Shown: piece by piece, positions 6,860 through 15,426 of the stretch | How the letters are laid out: every line of letters starts with the position of its first letter | Position numbering within the stretch: the stretch's first letter is position 1 | Assembly: GCA_964624875.1 (NCBI GenBank) | Contig: CAZUZA010000017.1 | Coordinates: 1 to 28,113 of the forward strand | DNA length: 28,113 bases | Source: Atopostipes sp964624875 | Lineage (GTDB): Bacteria; Bacillota; Bacilli; Lactobacillales; Carnobacteriaceae_A | Direction: 5' to 3' | Translations under genes and position numbers: made by a program | Notes under the pieces: model-generated | The model's input: only the letters and a program-made list of their open reading frames with translations | Told to the model about the DNA's origin: nothing | Databases searched by the model: none

Positions 6860-8128
6860 TTAATCTTCTAAATGAACCATGAAGTAGCGTTTCTTCCCAC
6901 GACGAACTAAAACGAAACGACCTTCGTAACTATCTGCTTCAGTTACTGTGTGGTCTAAGTCTGTAATACGCTCACCTTTCAAGTAAACCGCACCATTCTT
7001 CACATCTTCACGAGCTTGTCGTCTTGATGGTGAAATGCCTGTAACGTCTACTAAGAAGCTAACAATATCTGTTTCAACTCGCGCTGCTTTTGAAGCAGGT
7101 ACATCTTTAAACGACATCTCAATTTGGTCAGCCGTTAAGTTTTGGACATTGCCTGAGAATAAGGCTTCTGAGATCTGAATAGCTTCATCTAAAGCGTCTT
7201 GATCGTGTACAAAGCGAGTCATCTCTTCAGCTAAAGCCTTTTGTGCCGCACGTTTATGAGGCTCTTTCTCTGTCAGTTCACGCAACTCAGAAATTTCATC
7301 CTGAGATAAGAACGTAAAGTATTTTAGGTATTTATCGATATCGCGGTCGTCCTGGTTGTACCAGAACTGGTAAAATTCGTAAGGCGTTGTTTTTTCAGGG
7401 TCAAGCCAAACAGCGCCATCTGCTGTTTTTCCAAATTTTGTTCCGTCTGCTTTTAATAAAAGAGGAATCGTTAAGCCATATGCTTTCGCTTCAGCCCCTT
7501 CTTTTTTACGGATTAAATCAAGTCCAGCCGTGATGTTCCCCCATTGATCTGAGCCACCAACTTGCAGCTGTACACCATGTTCGCGGTGTAAATGTAGGAA
7601 GTCGATTGACTGGATAATTTGGTAACTGAATTCCGTGAATGAAATCCCTGTATCTAAACGACTTGCGACAACATCTTTTGCCAGCATGGTGTTGATATTG
7701 AACTCTTTTCCGTACTCACGTAGGAAATCTAGAAACTTCAAGTCACCTAACCATTCGATGTTGTTGATTAAGCGAATACCTGAACCTTTTTCACCAGCGT
7801 CAAACAGCTTACGCATTTGTGCACTTAATTTATCCGCGTTCGCTTGGATTTGAACCATTGTTTGCAATTGACGTTCAGACGTACGCCCACTTGGGTCTCC
7901 AATTGAACCTGTTCCGCCACCGATTAAAACAACGGGTTGGTGCCCAGCTAATTGGAATCTTTTTAAAATCATAAACGGAATCAAATGCCCGATATGCATA
8001 CTGTCGCCAGTTGGGTCAATTCCACAATATAAAGCAATGCTTTTCTCTTCAACTAATTTTTGTAAACCTTCTTCATCTGTTTGTTGGTTAATGGCATCGC
8101 GCCACGTTAATTCTTCAATAATATTCAC
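6860..8128 (-). CDS. tyrS: Tyrosyl-tRNA synthetase
   Basis: Class Ic aminoacyl-tRNA synthetase that charges tRNA-Tyr. The 422-aa protein has the Rossmann-fold HIGH signature at residues 45-48, the tyrosine pocket around YCGIDPT (34-40) and SYQIIQSID (168-176), VGGSDQWGN (190-198), the KMSKS-equivalent loop KFGKT (231-235), and a C-terminal S4 RNA-binding domain (about 350-415: SRRQAREDVKNGAVYLKGE). I placed the start at GTG 8128, eight bases after GGAGG; the in-frame TTG at 8143 overlaps that ribosome site and cannot be used with it. It is preceded by a complete Tyr T-box and followed, after 9 bases, by an AAC(3)-like gene on the same transcript. Confidence 0.97.
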   Translation of the reverse strand: MNIIEELTWRDAINQQTDEEGLQKLVEEKSIALYCGIDPTGDSMHIGHLIPFMILKRFQLAGHQPVVLIGGGTGSIGDPSGRTSERQLQTMVQIQANADKLSAQMRKLFDAGEKGSGIRLINNIEWLGDLKFLDFLREYGKEFNINTMLAKDVVASRLDTGISFTEFSYQIIQSIDFLHLHREHGVQLQVGGSDQWGNITAGLDLIRKKEGAEAKAYGLTIPLLLKADGTKFGKTADGAVWLDPEKTTPYEFYQFWYNQDDRDIDKYLKYFTFLSQDEISELRELTEKEPHKRAAQKALAEEMTRFVHDQDALDEAIQISEALFSGNVQNLTADQIEMSFKDVPASKAARVETDIVSFLVDVTGISPSRRQAREDVKNGAVYLKGERITDLDHTVTEADSYEGRFVLVRRGKKRYFMVHLED

Positions 8129-8182
8129 TTTTGTACCCTCCAAAATGATTTGTTGTTTCTACAATTTTAAGCCAAATAAAAC

Positions 8183-8424
8183 AAAAATCCCGACAAAACA
8201 TAAACTGTTCTGCCGGGACGAATATTCCGTGTTACCACCCTAATTGAATAACGAGATCCATTATTCCACTCTTCCTTTTAACGCAAGGTTAAAACGCTAC
8301 GCTATCGTAGTTTGCTCCAAGATGTACTTCGTCTTTGTTGTATATACTAACTTGCACCACCGTTAGCTCTCTGAAATAGGGACAACAACGTCTACTGCGT
8401 CTCTTCATTGCAATTTGATTGAAC
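8183..8424 (-). ncRNA. Tyrosine T-box riboswitch leader of tyrS
   Basis: The leader has all T-box landmarks on the minus strand. The distal Stem I has AGAGAGC and GGTGGTGCAAG elements (about 8371-8347). A specifier loop reads GAAG-TAC-A, with the tyrosine codon UAC at 8326-8324. The T-box motif is AGGGTGGTAACACGG (8241-8227), whose UGGU would pair with the tRNA acceptor end. The terminator (8219-8183) has stem TCCCG...CGGGA and a U-tail. The CGTCCC strand can pair either with the T-box GGG (antiterminator) or with the terminator's 3' half. Uncharged tRNA-Tyr is therefore expected to allow tyrS and acetyltransferase transcription. Confidence 0.93.
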
Positions 8425-8430
8425 ACTATT

Positions 8431-8459
8431 ATTATAGGTAAGTGAAAATTAAAAGTCAA
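8431..8459 (-). promoter_or_regulatory. tyrS/T-box promoter
   Basis: TTGACT (8459-8454), a 17-bp spacer and a perfect TATAAT (8436-8431) on the minus strand. The predicted transcript start is just upstream of the T-box Stem I, as expected. Confidence 0.87.
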
Positions 8460-8543
8460 TGACGATACTGGAAACCACACCATTTAACCCGAAATTATTT
8501 TACCTCAACCTTCTTCGGTGTATAATAGAAATATAACATAAAA

Positions 8544-8577
8544 TTGACAAGGAAAACATCGGTGATTATGGTATGAT
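8544..8577 (+). promoter_or_regulatory. Candidate promoter of the HAD phosphatase gene
   Basis: A perfect TTGACA (8544-8549) is followed 17 bases later by TATGGT (8567-8572); an overlapping extended -10 TGG-TATGAT (8569-8577) is the alternative. A second, weaker TATAAT lies upstream at 8521-8526. The region 8461-8543 shows nothing else. Confidence 0.6.
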
Positions 8578-8613
8578 TTATACATGAAATGGTTTAGAGA
8601 CGAGGTTTTTTAA

Positions 8614-9441
8614 ATGAAAAAAATAGTGTTTTTTGATGTGGATGGCACATTAGTCACTCGTAACAACCACATCCCGAAATCAACCAAGAACGCAATAAAA
8701 GAGTTAAAGAAAAATGGCGTGTTGCCAGTAATTGCTACTGGAAGGGCACCGTTATTGATTCGTGAAATAGCAGAAGTCTTAGATATTGATACGTATATTG
8801 CGATGAATGGACAATACATTGTTCATAAAAATGAAGTGATTTATGCAAATCCGATAGAGATGGATTTAATCGATGGGATGATTGAATTAGCTGTTGATCG
8901 TAAGGATGGTGTTTTGCTGTCGACGGCAACCGAAATTATAGCCAACTCAGCGATTTCCTTAGTGAATCGTGGCTCGCTTTATATGTTTTTAAAAGGTTTG
9001 TTAGGTATTATTCCAGAACGTGTAAAAGTACGCATGTGGAATCGTATGATGAGCAAAGCGCCAGAAAAAGAAGCCTATGAGAACAAAGAAATTTATATGA
9101 TAAACATTAATGCAGACCAAGAAGAGCAAAAAGATTACGAAGCTATTTTTGGGGATGTCCTGAATTTCACGCGTGCAAACGAAATGTCGATGGATATTAT
9201 TAACAAAGGGGTTTCTAAAGCGACAGGTATCGCTCGTTTAATTAAAGAACTCGATGCAACACTTGATGATACGTATGCATTTGGGGATGGCTTAAACGAT
9301 ATGGAAATGCTGCAATACGTGGGAACAGGTGTGGCGATGGACAACAGTTTTGACGAATTAAAAATCGTAGCCGACATCGTGACCGACTCTGTTTTTAGTA
9401 ATGGGATTGCAAATGGGCTAAAAAGATTAGAGTTAATATAA
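8614..9441 (+). CDS. Cof-type HAD-superfamily (IIB) phosphatase
   Basis: A 275-aa haloacid dehalogenase-type phosphatase with a large C2 cap, the Cof/YidA class that hydrolyses sugar phosphates, FMN or similar small phosphates. Motif I is FFDVDGTL with nucleophile Asp8 and general acid Asp10; motif II is in the VIATGR block; the motif III lysine lies in the KGVSKATGI stretch; motif IV is FGDGLNDMEM with two metal-binding Asps. The cap sits between motifs II and III. The ribosome site is modest (GAGG, 9 bases before ATG). It is a single-gene unit with its own promoter and terminator. Cof-type enzymes are promiscuous, so the substrate cannot be named. Confidence 0.93.
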   Translation: MKKIVFFDVDGTLVTRNNHIPKSTKNAIKELKKNGVLPVIATGRAPLLIREIAEVLDIDTYIAMNGQYIVHKNEVIYANPIEMDLIDGMIELAVDRKDGVLLSTATEIIANSAISLVNRGSLYMFLKGLLGIIPERVKVRMWNRMMSKAPEKEAYENKEIYMININADQEEQKDYEAIFGDVLNFTRANEMSMDIINKGVSKATGIARLIKELDATLDDTYAFGDGLNDMEMLQYVGTGVAMDNSFDELKIVADIVTDSVFSNGIANGLKRLELI

Positions 9442-9463
9442 GTTTAAAGAGGGAAAACACAAG

Positions 9464-9492
9464 AATCTTAGCTATTAAGCTAAGGTTTTTTG
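9464..9492 (+). terminator. Terminator after the HAD gene
   Basis: Stem AATCTTAGCT/AGCTAAGGTT (9464-9473 with 9478-9487, one T-G pair), loop ATTA, and a T-run. The metG -10 box begins only a few bases later. Confidence 0.88.
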
Positions 9493-9501
9493 TGCTATAA
9501 T
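9493..9501 (+). promoter_or_regulatory. Extended -10 promoter of metG
   Basis: TGC-TATAAT (9493-9501) lies 38 bases before the metG start. No good -35 box exists because that position is inside the preceding terminator hairpin. No T-box or SAM riboswitch is visible in the short leader. Confidence 0.6.
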
Positions 9502-9539
9502 CGGAATCATATTCTGAACAAAAGAAAAGGATTGGTATC

Positions 9540-11564
9540 GTGTCTGAGAAGAAGAATTATTATATTACTACGCCAATTTATTATCCAAGCGGCAAACTAC
9601 ATATCGGTAGTGCTTATACTACAATCGCTTGTGATATTCTTGCGCGTTATAAAAGATTACAAGGTTATGATGTCTTTTATTTAACAGGGACAGATGAACA
9701 TGGACAAAAGATTCAAGATAAAGCAGCAGAAGAAGGCAAAACACCTCAACAATTTGTGGATGATCATGCCATTGATATCAAAGCACTTTGGAGAAAATTA
9801 AAGATTTCAAACAACGACTTTATTCGTACAACAGAAAATCGTCATAAAGATGTCGTTGGTAAAATTTTCGAAAAACTATTAGCGCAAGGGGACATTTACC
9901 TTGATGTTTATTCAGGTTGGTATTCGGTATCGGATGAAGAATTCTTTACAGAATCTCAATTAGAAGAAGTTTTCCGTGATGAAAACGGAAAAGTAACGGG
10001 TGGAATTGCGCCAAGTGGGCATGAAGTGGAATGGGTCAGTGAAGAATCGTATTTCTTCAAAATGAGCAAGTATGCCGACCGTCTACTTACGTACTACAAT
10101 GAGCACGAGCATTTTATCCAACCGGAATCCCGTAAAAATGAAATGATTAATAACTTTATTAAGCCAGGTCTAGAGGACTTAGCGGTATCAAGAACAACAT
10201 TTGACTGGGGCATTAAAGTGCCTTCGGATCCTAAGCACGTTGTTTACGTATGGATTGATGCGCTTGTAAACTACATTACGGCTTTAGGTTACGACCCAGA
10301 CTTAGGTGGCTTTGAGAACCAACCGGAATTATTCCAGAAGTTTTGGCCAGCTAACGTACACATGGTCGGAAAAGAAATTGTTCGTTTCCACACGATTTAC
10401 TGGCCAATTATTTTAATGGCACTAGACTTACCATTACCAAAGCAAGTTTATGGTCACGGTTGGTTATTAATGAAAGACGGTAAAATGTCAAAATCAAAAG
10501 GAAACGTTGTGTATCCAGATTTCTTAGTCGACAATTACGGCTTAGACAGCTTACGTTACTACTTAATGCGTGAAATTCCTTTCGGTTCAGACGGCGTCTT
10601 TACACCAGAAGATTACGTTATTCGTACAAACTCTGATTTATCAAATGATTTAGGAAACCTATTAAACCGTACAGTTGCGATGATTAACAAGTATTTTGAT
10701 GGGAAAGTACCAGCTTTCGCAGGTGCACAAACAGACTTTGATAAAGAATTAGCAGCACAAGCAGAAGAAACCATTGGAAAATACGATGAAATGCTTGACC
10801 ACTTACAATTTAACGTTGTTTTACAAAATGTATGGAAATTAATTTCACGGACAAATAAGTATATTGACGAAACAACACCATGGACACTCGCAAAAGAAGA
10901 ACGCACAGAAGAATTAGCGAACGTGATGGCTCATTTAGTTGAGAGTTTACGTATCGTTGGTACACTATTACGCCCATTCTTAGTGGAAACACCTGAAAAA
11001 ATTGCAGCCCAGTTAGGGATGGATTTCGAAAAAGATATGAGTTTTGAGCATATTGCTTTTGGAAATCTACCAGAAAACTTAACGGTGATTGAAAAAGGTG
11101 AGCCAATCTTCCCACGCTTAGATGTTGAGGAAGAAACGGCAAACATTCAAAACGAAATGACACCACAAACGGACGAAGAAGAAGCAGAATGGATTCCAGA
11201 AGAGACGAAATTATCTTCGGTAAAGGATTCTGAAATCAACTTCGAACAATTTGATGCAGTGGAATTATTAGTTGCTGAAGTCATCGACTGTCAAAAAGTT
11301 GAAAAAGCAGACAAACTATTGCAATTCCGTTTAGACGCAGGAGACGAAGGTGGACACCGTCAAATTCTTTCAGGAGTCGCGGAATACTATCCAAACCCAG
11401 AAGAACTAATCGGTAAGCAAGTCATCGTCGTCGCAAACCTAAAGGCAAGAAAAATGCGCGGTGAAATCAGTCAAGGCATGATTTTATCTGCAGAAGACGC
11501 AGATGGAAACTTAGCTTTACTCGAAGCACCAGCAGGCATGCCAAACGGTTCAGTCGTCGGCTAA
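9540..11564 (+). CDS. metG: Methionyl-tRNA synthetase
   Basis: Class Ia synthetase that charges initiator and elongator tRNA-Met. The 674-aa protein has the HIGH-type motif as HIGS (residues 21-24), DEHGQK (about 53-58) for substrate binding, KMSKS at 315-319, an anticodon-binding helical domain, and a C-terminal EMAP/Arc1p-like tRNA-binding OB-fold (from about residue 565, VAEVIDCQKVEKADKLL). The connective-peptide region (about 125-180) has no CxxC pairs, so it is the zinc-free form seen in many Gram-positives. The start is GTG with AAAGG 9 bases upstream. About 45 acidic residues link the catalytic core to the OB-fold. It heads the conserved metG-tatD-rnmV-rsmA block. Confidence 0.98.
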   Translation: MSEKKNYYITTPIYYPSGKLHIGSAYTTIACDILARYKRLQGYDVFYLTGTDEHGQKIQDKAAEEGKTPQQFVDDHAIDIKALWRKLKISNNDFIRTTENRHKDVVGKIFEKLLAQGDIYLDVYSGWYSVSDEEFFTESQLEEVFRDENGKVTGGIAPSGHEVEWVSEESYFFKMSKYADRLLTYYNEHEHFIQPESRKNEMINNFIKPGLEDLAVSRTTFDWGIKVPSDPKHVVYVWIDALVNYITALGYDPDLGGFENQPELFQKFWPANVHMVGKEIVRFHTIYWPIILMALDLPLPKQVYGHGWLLMKDGKMSKSKGNVVYPDFLVDNYGLDSLRYYLMREIPFGSDGVFTPEDYVIRTNSDLSNDLGNLLNRTVAMINKYFDGKVPAFAGAQTDFDKELAAQAEETIGKYDEMLDHLQFNVVLQNVWKLISRTNKYIDETTPWTLAKEERTEELANVMAHLVESLRIVGTLLRPFLVETPEKIAAQLGMDFEKDMSFEHIAFGNLPENLTVIEKGEPIFPRLDVEEETANIQNEMTPQTDEEEAEWIPEETKLSSVKDSEINFEQFDAVELLVAEVIDCQKVEKADKLLQFRLDAGDEGGHRQILSGVAEYYPNPEELIGKQVIVVANLKARKMRGEISQGMILSAEDADGNLALLEAPAGMPNGSVVG

Positions 11565-11574
11565 TTTATCCAAC

Positions 11575-11605
11575 AAAAAAGAGCAAGAGATTCTTGCTCT
11601 TTTGC
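11575..11605 (+). terminator. Terminator after metG
   Basis: A perfect 12-bp stem AAAAGAGCAAGA/TCTTGCTCTTTT (11577-11588 with 11592-11603). Only 28 bases separate it from tatD, so tatD expression needs read-through or a promoter inside metG; none is obvious between them. Confidence 0.87.
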
Positions 11606-11633
11606 TATTTAATCATAAAAAAGGACGGACAAC

Positions 11634-12407
11634 ATGTTATTTGATACGCACACACACTTAAACGTCAAACAATTTAATGAAGATGTCGAAGAAGTCATCG
11701 CCCGCGCTAAAGAGCATCAGGTGTCGAAAATGGCAGTCGTCGGCTTTGATCATCAAACCATCGAACGCGCATTAGAGCTCAGCAAAAAGCACAAAGAGAT
11801 TTACCCAATCATCGGCTGGCACCCAACAGAAGCAGGCAGCTACGACGACCAAGTCGAGGAGAAACTAATCCATCTCCTGCAAACCGAAGAGATTGTCGCT
11901 TTTGGTGAAATGGGCTTAGATTACCATTGGATGGAGGATCCGAAAGAAATCCAGATGGAGGTATTCCGTCGCCAGATTCGCATCGCGAAAGAGCTGAATA
12001 TCCCGATTACAGTCCATAACCGCGACAGTACAGAAGATGTCTACAAAGTATTAAAAGAAGAGCACATTGAAGATGTTGGTGGAATCATGCATAGTTTCAA
12101 CCTAGACCCAGAGTGGCAAGAGAAGTTCTTGGATTTAAATATGCACATCTCCTTTAGTGGCGTCTTAACGTTTAAAAAAGCGTTAGAAGTAAAGGAGAGT
12201 GCTAAACTCGTGCCCTTAGATCGTGTCCTTATTGAGACAGATGCACCTTACTTGAGCCCGGAACCTTATCGTGGCCGTCGCAATGAACCGAGCTACGTTC
12301 GCTTTGTGGCTGAAGAACTTGCGCAATTACGAGGCATGACTGTTGAAGAAATCGCTAAAATAACAACCGATAATGCGGAAGCTTTATTCCGTTTAACGAA
12401 AGAGTAA
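11634..12407 (+). CDS. TatD-family metal-dependent hydrolase/DNase
   Basis: A 257-aa TIM-barrel amidohydrolase-fold enzyme of the TatD (YabD) family, whose members show Mg-dependent 3'-5' DNase activity and may act in DNA repair or RNA quality control. The metal ligands are visible: FDTHTHLN (His6, His8), the glutamate in FGEMGLDYH (about 91), His in TVHNRD, His in MHSF, and Asp in LIETDAPYL. Length is typical. The ribosome site AAAAAAGGA precedes ATG. In Firmicutes the gene sits between metS/metG and rnmV, as here; its stop is two bases before the rnmV start. Confidence 0.95.
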   Translation: MLFDTHTHLNVKQFNEDVEEVIARAKEHQVSKMAVVGFDHQTIERALELSKKHKEIYPIIGWHPTEAGSYDDQVEEKLIHLLQTEEIVAFGEMGLDYHWMEDPKEIQMEVFRRQIRIAKELNIPITVHNRDSTEDVYKVLKEEHIEDVGGIMHSFNLDPEWQEKFLDLNMHISFSGVLTFKKALEVKESAKLVPLDRVLIETDAPYLSPEPYRGRRNEPSYVRFVAEELAQLRGMTVEEIAKITTDNAEALFRLTKE

Positions 12408-12409
12408 AA

Positions 12410-12976
12410 ATGACTAAAAAAATAAAAGAAATCATTGTTGTAGAAGGTAAAAGTGATACGAAGAAAATTAAACAAGCTGTGGATGCAGATACAATTGAAA
12501 CCCAAGGCTTAGCTTTGGAAGAGACCGTCTTAGAACAAATTGCTCATGCCCAAAAAACACGAGGCGTGATTGTATTTACCGATCCCGATTACCCAGGTGA
12601 AACGATTCGTAAATGGATTACGCAAAAAGTACCAGGGGTCAAACATGCTTTTATTATTCCCAAAGAAGGCGAACCGAAGTTTAAGGGCACTTTAGGAATT
12701 GAGCATGCTTCCAATGAAGCCATCCGTGAAGCCCTAGATGGTTTGTATTCTGTTTCTGAAACAGAGCTTGAAACCGTCTCGACTCAGTTTCTAAGAGATG
12801 TTGGTTTAAGCAGTGGGGCAGGCGCCAAACAATTGCGGATCAAACTAGGTGAAAAATTACGCATTGGGTACACAAATGGCAAGCAACTACAAAAACGACT
12901 GAGCATGTTTGGACTGACGGAAACAGATGTCACAAACGCTTTAAAAGAAATAGAAGAGGAGGGACTTAATGACTAA
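12410..12976 (+). CDS. rnmV: Ribonuclease M5 (5S rRNA maturation)
   Basis: A 188-aa TOPRIM-domain endonuclease that trims both ends of 5S rRNA precursor in Gram-positive bacteria, acting with ribosomal protein L18. TOPRIM residues are in place: Glu12 in IIVVEGKSD, and Asp58/Asp60 in VIVFTDPDYPG. The C-terminal half (about 125-185, LSSGAGAKQLRIKLGEKLRIGY) is the M5-specific domain. The start lies two bases past tatD, with AAAGAG as ribosome site, and the 3' end overlaps rsmA by 8 bases, so translation is coupled. No 5S rRNA gene is in this window. Confidence 0.96.
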   Translation: MTKKIKEIIVVEGKSDTKKIKQAVDADTIETQGLALEETVLEQIAHAQKTRGVIVFTDPDYPGETIRKWITQKVPGVKHAFIIPKEGEPKFKGTLGIEHASNEAIREALDGLYSVSETELETVSTQFLRDVGLSSGAGAKQLRIKLGEKLRIGYTNGKQLQKRLSMFGLTETDVTNALKEIEEEGLND

Positions 12977-13859
12977 TCAAATAGATATAGCAACACCAAC
13001 CCGTACGAAAGAAATTTTAGAGAAGTATAACTTAAGTGCCAAGAAAAGTTTAGGTCAGAACTTTATTGTGGATTCAAACATTTTACGCAACATGGTTGAT
13101 GCCGGTGACGTGGATAAAGATACGACGGTTATTGAAATTGGCCCAGGTATTGGTGCGTTAACAGAACAAATTGCAAAAGCAGCGAAAGATGTGTATGCCT
13201 TTGAGATTGATGACCGCTTTTTAACGGTTCTTGACGATACGCTTTCAGCTTATTCGAATGTAACGGTTATTCATCAAGATATATTAAAAGTAGACTTTGA
13301 AGCATTTAAAGAAGAATATTTACAAGATACGACACGTTTGCTGGTGATCGCCAACTTACCTTATTACATTACAACACCGATTATTATGCATTTATTAGAA
13401 AGTTCGCTCCCAATTGAGCGAATGTTATTAATGATGCAAAAAGAAGTGGCTAATCGTTTAGGCGCTGAGCCGAGTACAAAAGCGTATGGTTCATTATCGA
13501 TTGCGCTTCAATATTATACAGAAGTTGAGGTAGCCTTTATGGTACCGAGAACGGTCTTTAATCCACAACCAAACGTTGAGTCTGCCGTTGTTCGCTTAGA
13601 TGTGCGTGAAGAACCAGCTGTTGCGGTCAAAGACGAAAAGCTCTTCCAAACGATTGTCCGTGCTTCCTTTACACAAAGACGAAAAACGATTTGGAACAAC
13701 TTGAAAAAAATGGTGAATGATAAAGAAAAAGAGCCAACTTTAAGAGAAGCTTTTGAAGATGCAGGAATTGACCCTTCAAGACGAGGGGAAAGTTTAGCGA
13801 TTGCAGAATTTGGAAAGTTAGCAGACAGTTTTGTTGCTCACGAACTCACTGATTTTTAA
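12969..13859 (+). CDS. rsmA: 16S rRNA dimethyladenosine transferase
   Basis: RsmA (KsgA) is the SAM-dependent enzyme that dimethylates A1518 and A1519 near the 3' end of 16S rRNA during small-subunit assembly. The 296-aa protein has SLGQNFIVD (27-35), the SAM-binding EIGPGIGALT (about 56-65), an acidic FEID strand end, and the catalytic motif IANLPYYITTPI. The C-terminal RNA-binding lobe follows (RRKTIWNNL). The ATG overlaps the end of rnmV, with GAGGAGGG eight bases upstream. Loss of KsgA activity is the classic cause of kasugamycin resistance, but the motifs here look intact. I see no hairpin terminator in the 107 bases before veg. Confidence 0.98.
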   Translation: MTNQIDIATPTRTKEILEKYNLSAKKSLGQNFIVDSNILRNMVDAGDVDKDTTVIEIGPGIGALTEQIAKAAKDVYAFEIDDRFLTVLDDTLSAYSNVTVIHQDILKVDFEAFKEEYLQDTTRLLVIANLPYYITTPIIMHLLESSLPIERMLLMMQKEVANRLGAEPSTKAYGSLSIALQYYTEVEVAFMVPRTVFNPQPNVESAVVRLDVREEPAVAVKDEKLFQTIVRASFTQRRKTIWNNLKKMVNDKEKEPTLREAFEDAGIDPSRRGESLAIAEFGKLADSFVAHELTDF

Positions 13860-13941
13860 TCCGAAAGGTCCCTATAGTATTAGTGTCGCTGACTTTGCTG
13901 AATATACATGTGTCACTTTCATTTATTTTTAATCTCGTTTG

Positions 13942-13950
13942 TGCTATAAT
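13942..13950 (+). promoter_or_regulatory. Extended -10 promoter of veg
   Basis: TGC-TATAAT (13942-13950) lies 26 bases before the veg start. The -35 region (TTTATT) is poor, unlike the strong TTGACA of the B. subtilis veg promoter. Confidence 0.6.
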
Positions 13951-13975
13951 AAAGAGAGAATAAGGAGTGTCGATA

Positions 13976-14269
13976 ATGACAGCAACCATAGATAATATTA
14001 AGACAAAGTTTCATGAACTTGTAGGCGAAGATATTGTGATCACAGTTGAGGCAGGACGACGCAGAACGAAGACGCACGAAGGAAAATTGACAGAAACATA
14101 TCAGTCCATATTTGTAGTCGAGTTGAATCAGGAGAAGAATGACGATTCTTTCGAACGTGTTTCATTCAACTACATTGATGTATTGACAGACACGATTCAG
14201 GTGGATTTTCCTGATGTAGAAGATGCTCTTAAAGAGCCGGAACCAGAATTAGAAACAGAAGAAGTATAA
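13976..14269 (+). CDS. veg: Veg family protein
   Basis: A 97-aa protein matching the small Veg family, an SH3-like beta-barrel protein that in B. subtilis influences biofilm matrix genes and spore outgrowth. The family core is recognisable: AGRRRTKTHEGKLTETYQSIFVVEL, read in two blocks, then SFERVSFNYIDVLTDTIQV. An extra acidic tail of about 18 residues (ALKEPEPELETEEV) follows the usual end. I chose ATG 13976 because AAGGAG (13962-13967) lies 8 bases before it; the GTG at 13967 overlaps the ribosome site. Its place after rsmA matches the Bacillus order, with yabG absent between them. The presence of veg in a non-sporulating lineage fits its wider role. Confidence 0.9.
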   Translation: MTATIDNIKTKFHELVGEDIVITVEAGRRRTKTHEGKLTETYQSIFVVELNQEKNDDSFERVSFNYIDVLTDTIQVDFPDVEDALKEPEPELETEEV

Positions 14270-14274
14270 TTTAA

Positions 14275-14313
14275 AAAAGTGGGTAAGGATGTTTAATATC
14301 CTACCCACTTTTC
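14275..14313. terminator. Bidirectional terminator between veg and the AbrB-family gene
   Basis: Arms AAGTGGGT-a-AGGAT and ATCCTACCCACTT (about 14277-14290 with 14298-14310; one bulged A) are flanked by A and T runs on both sides. Confidence 0.86.
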
Positions 14314-14336
14314 TGTGTTTTTAGACTATATATTAA

Positions 14337-15398
14337 TTATGCTAATACGTTCGCAATAAAGATGGCGATTTCAGGGAAGAAGGTTGTCACGACGACGAGT
14401 CGGAAGACTTGGTAAATAACAATGTCATAGTTCGTGACGTTTAAATCATCCATAATCAGTACCATATCCGAAGCACCTGCTGGCAAACTGGCTAACATCG
14501 AATCTTTCAGTGACAGCTTTTGTACTTTGTGAACCACCAAACCAATTGTTAAACAACCCACTAGATAAACCAAGATGACTATAATAATCGGTAAAATCAA
14601 ATCAACGAGATGTAAAAACTGGTCGATGCCAAATAAGGAACCGATATACCAACCAGAAAAGACTTGAGCCACTTGACGAGTCCACGTTGGTAATTTCTCC
14701 ACACCAAAGGTTAGCTTTAAAGCAAGTGTCACTAATATAGCTAAAGCTAACAATGTAATCCCTGTTACAAACTGTCTAATAATTAGCGAGGCGATTGTGA
14801 CAATGGCTAACGCGATATATTTCGGAATTTGACGATTTTGTTGAATTGTTGGCTCGAGTATCTTTGGTTTTCCGTCTGCTACCGTATACGTTTCGCCCTC
14901 TAAACGCGTACTTAAGCGATCGGCGATTGTCGGAAAGAGGCCAACGCCCATAATCATACGTGAAAATTGGATAACAGAAACCGTAATCGGGTCTGCACCA
15001 TAATCGCCACTAATGATAGGAATGGAACTCATACCTCCAGGAATCGAAGAAAAGAGCGCCGTAATCGGTGTTAAATCGGTTAAAAGGCTCAATAAATACC
15101 CATTGATGATATTTAAAAGCAGTAAACCGATAATAATTACAACGAATCCTTTCCACAGTCGTGGGAGTCGTTTCAAGTCGTTCACGTTTAAAGCCGATCC
15201 AACAAAGACACCAGAAATAATTTGGGACATATCCTTAATCCCAGGCAGAATCACGACATTATTCGTGATAATTTGTAAAATGGCGACACCCAAAAGCGCA
15301 CCCACCAACATTCCACCCGGAACTTTGAGCTTTTTCAACAATAATCCTGTTATGACTGCAACTGCAACTGAGATGAATAGCCAACCAACATCCAACAT
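14337..15398 (-). CDS. AbrB-family (PF05145-type) membrane transporter-like protein
   Basis: A 353-aa hydrophobic protein with about ten membrane spans, of the family misleadingly named after E. coli AbrB and ammonia monooxygenase. It has two internal repeats, each with a short G-rich re-entrant motif: VPGGMLVGALLG then FSSIPGGMSSIP in the first half, and LPAGASDMVLIMDDL in the second. The repeat architecture resembles that of secondary transporters, but no substrate is established. I chose ATG 15398 because AGAGGAG lies 5 bases before it; the GTG at 15404 overlaps that site. A TATAAT (15432-15427, minus) is the likely -10 box, without a clear -35. It sits alone, divergent from the zinc operon and convergent with veg. 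Confidence 0.86.
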   Translation of the reverse strand: MLDVGWLFISVAVAVITGLLLKKLKVPGGMLVGALLGVAILQIITNNVVILPGIKDMSQIISGVFVGSALNVNDLKRLPRLWKGFVVIIIGLLLLNIINGYLLSLLTDLTPITALFSSIPGGMSSIPIISGDYGADPITVSVIQFSRMIMGVGLFPTIADRLSTRLEGETYTVADGKPKILEPTIQQNRQIPKYIALAIVTIASLIIRQFVTGITLLALAILVTLALKLTFGVEKLPTWTRQVAQVFSGWYIGSLFGIDQFLHLVDLILPIIIVILVYLVGCLTIGLVVHKVQKLSLKDSMLASLPAGASDMVLIMDDLNVTNYDIVIYQVFRLVVVTTFFPEIAIFIANVLA

Positions 15399-15426
15399 AA
15401 GCACTCCTCTGATCTAATCTCATTCT

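Noticed and set aside
10810..11166. 118-codon open frame on the minus strand within metG
   Set aside because: Shadow of metG coding sequence; composition and lack of a ribosome site argue against a gene.
15013..15417. 134-codon plus-strand frame opposite the AbrB-family gene
   Set aside because: Antisense of a clear membrane protein gene; its Pro/Thr/Ile-rich content is what hydrophobic codons give in reverse.
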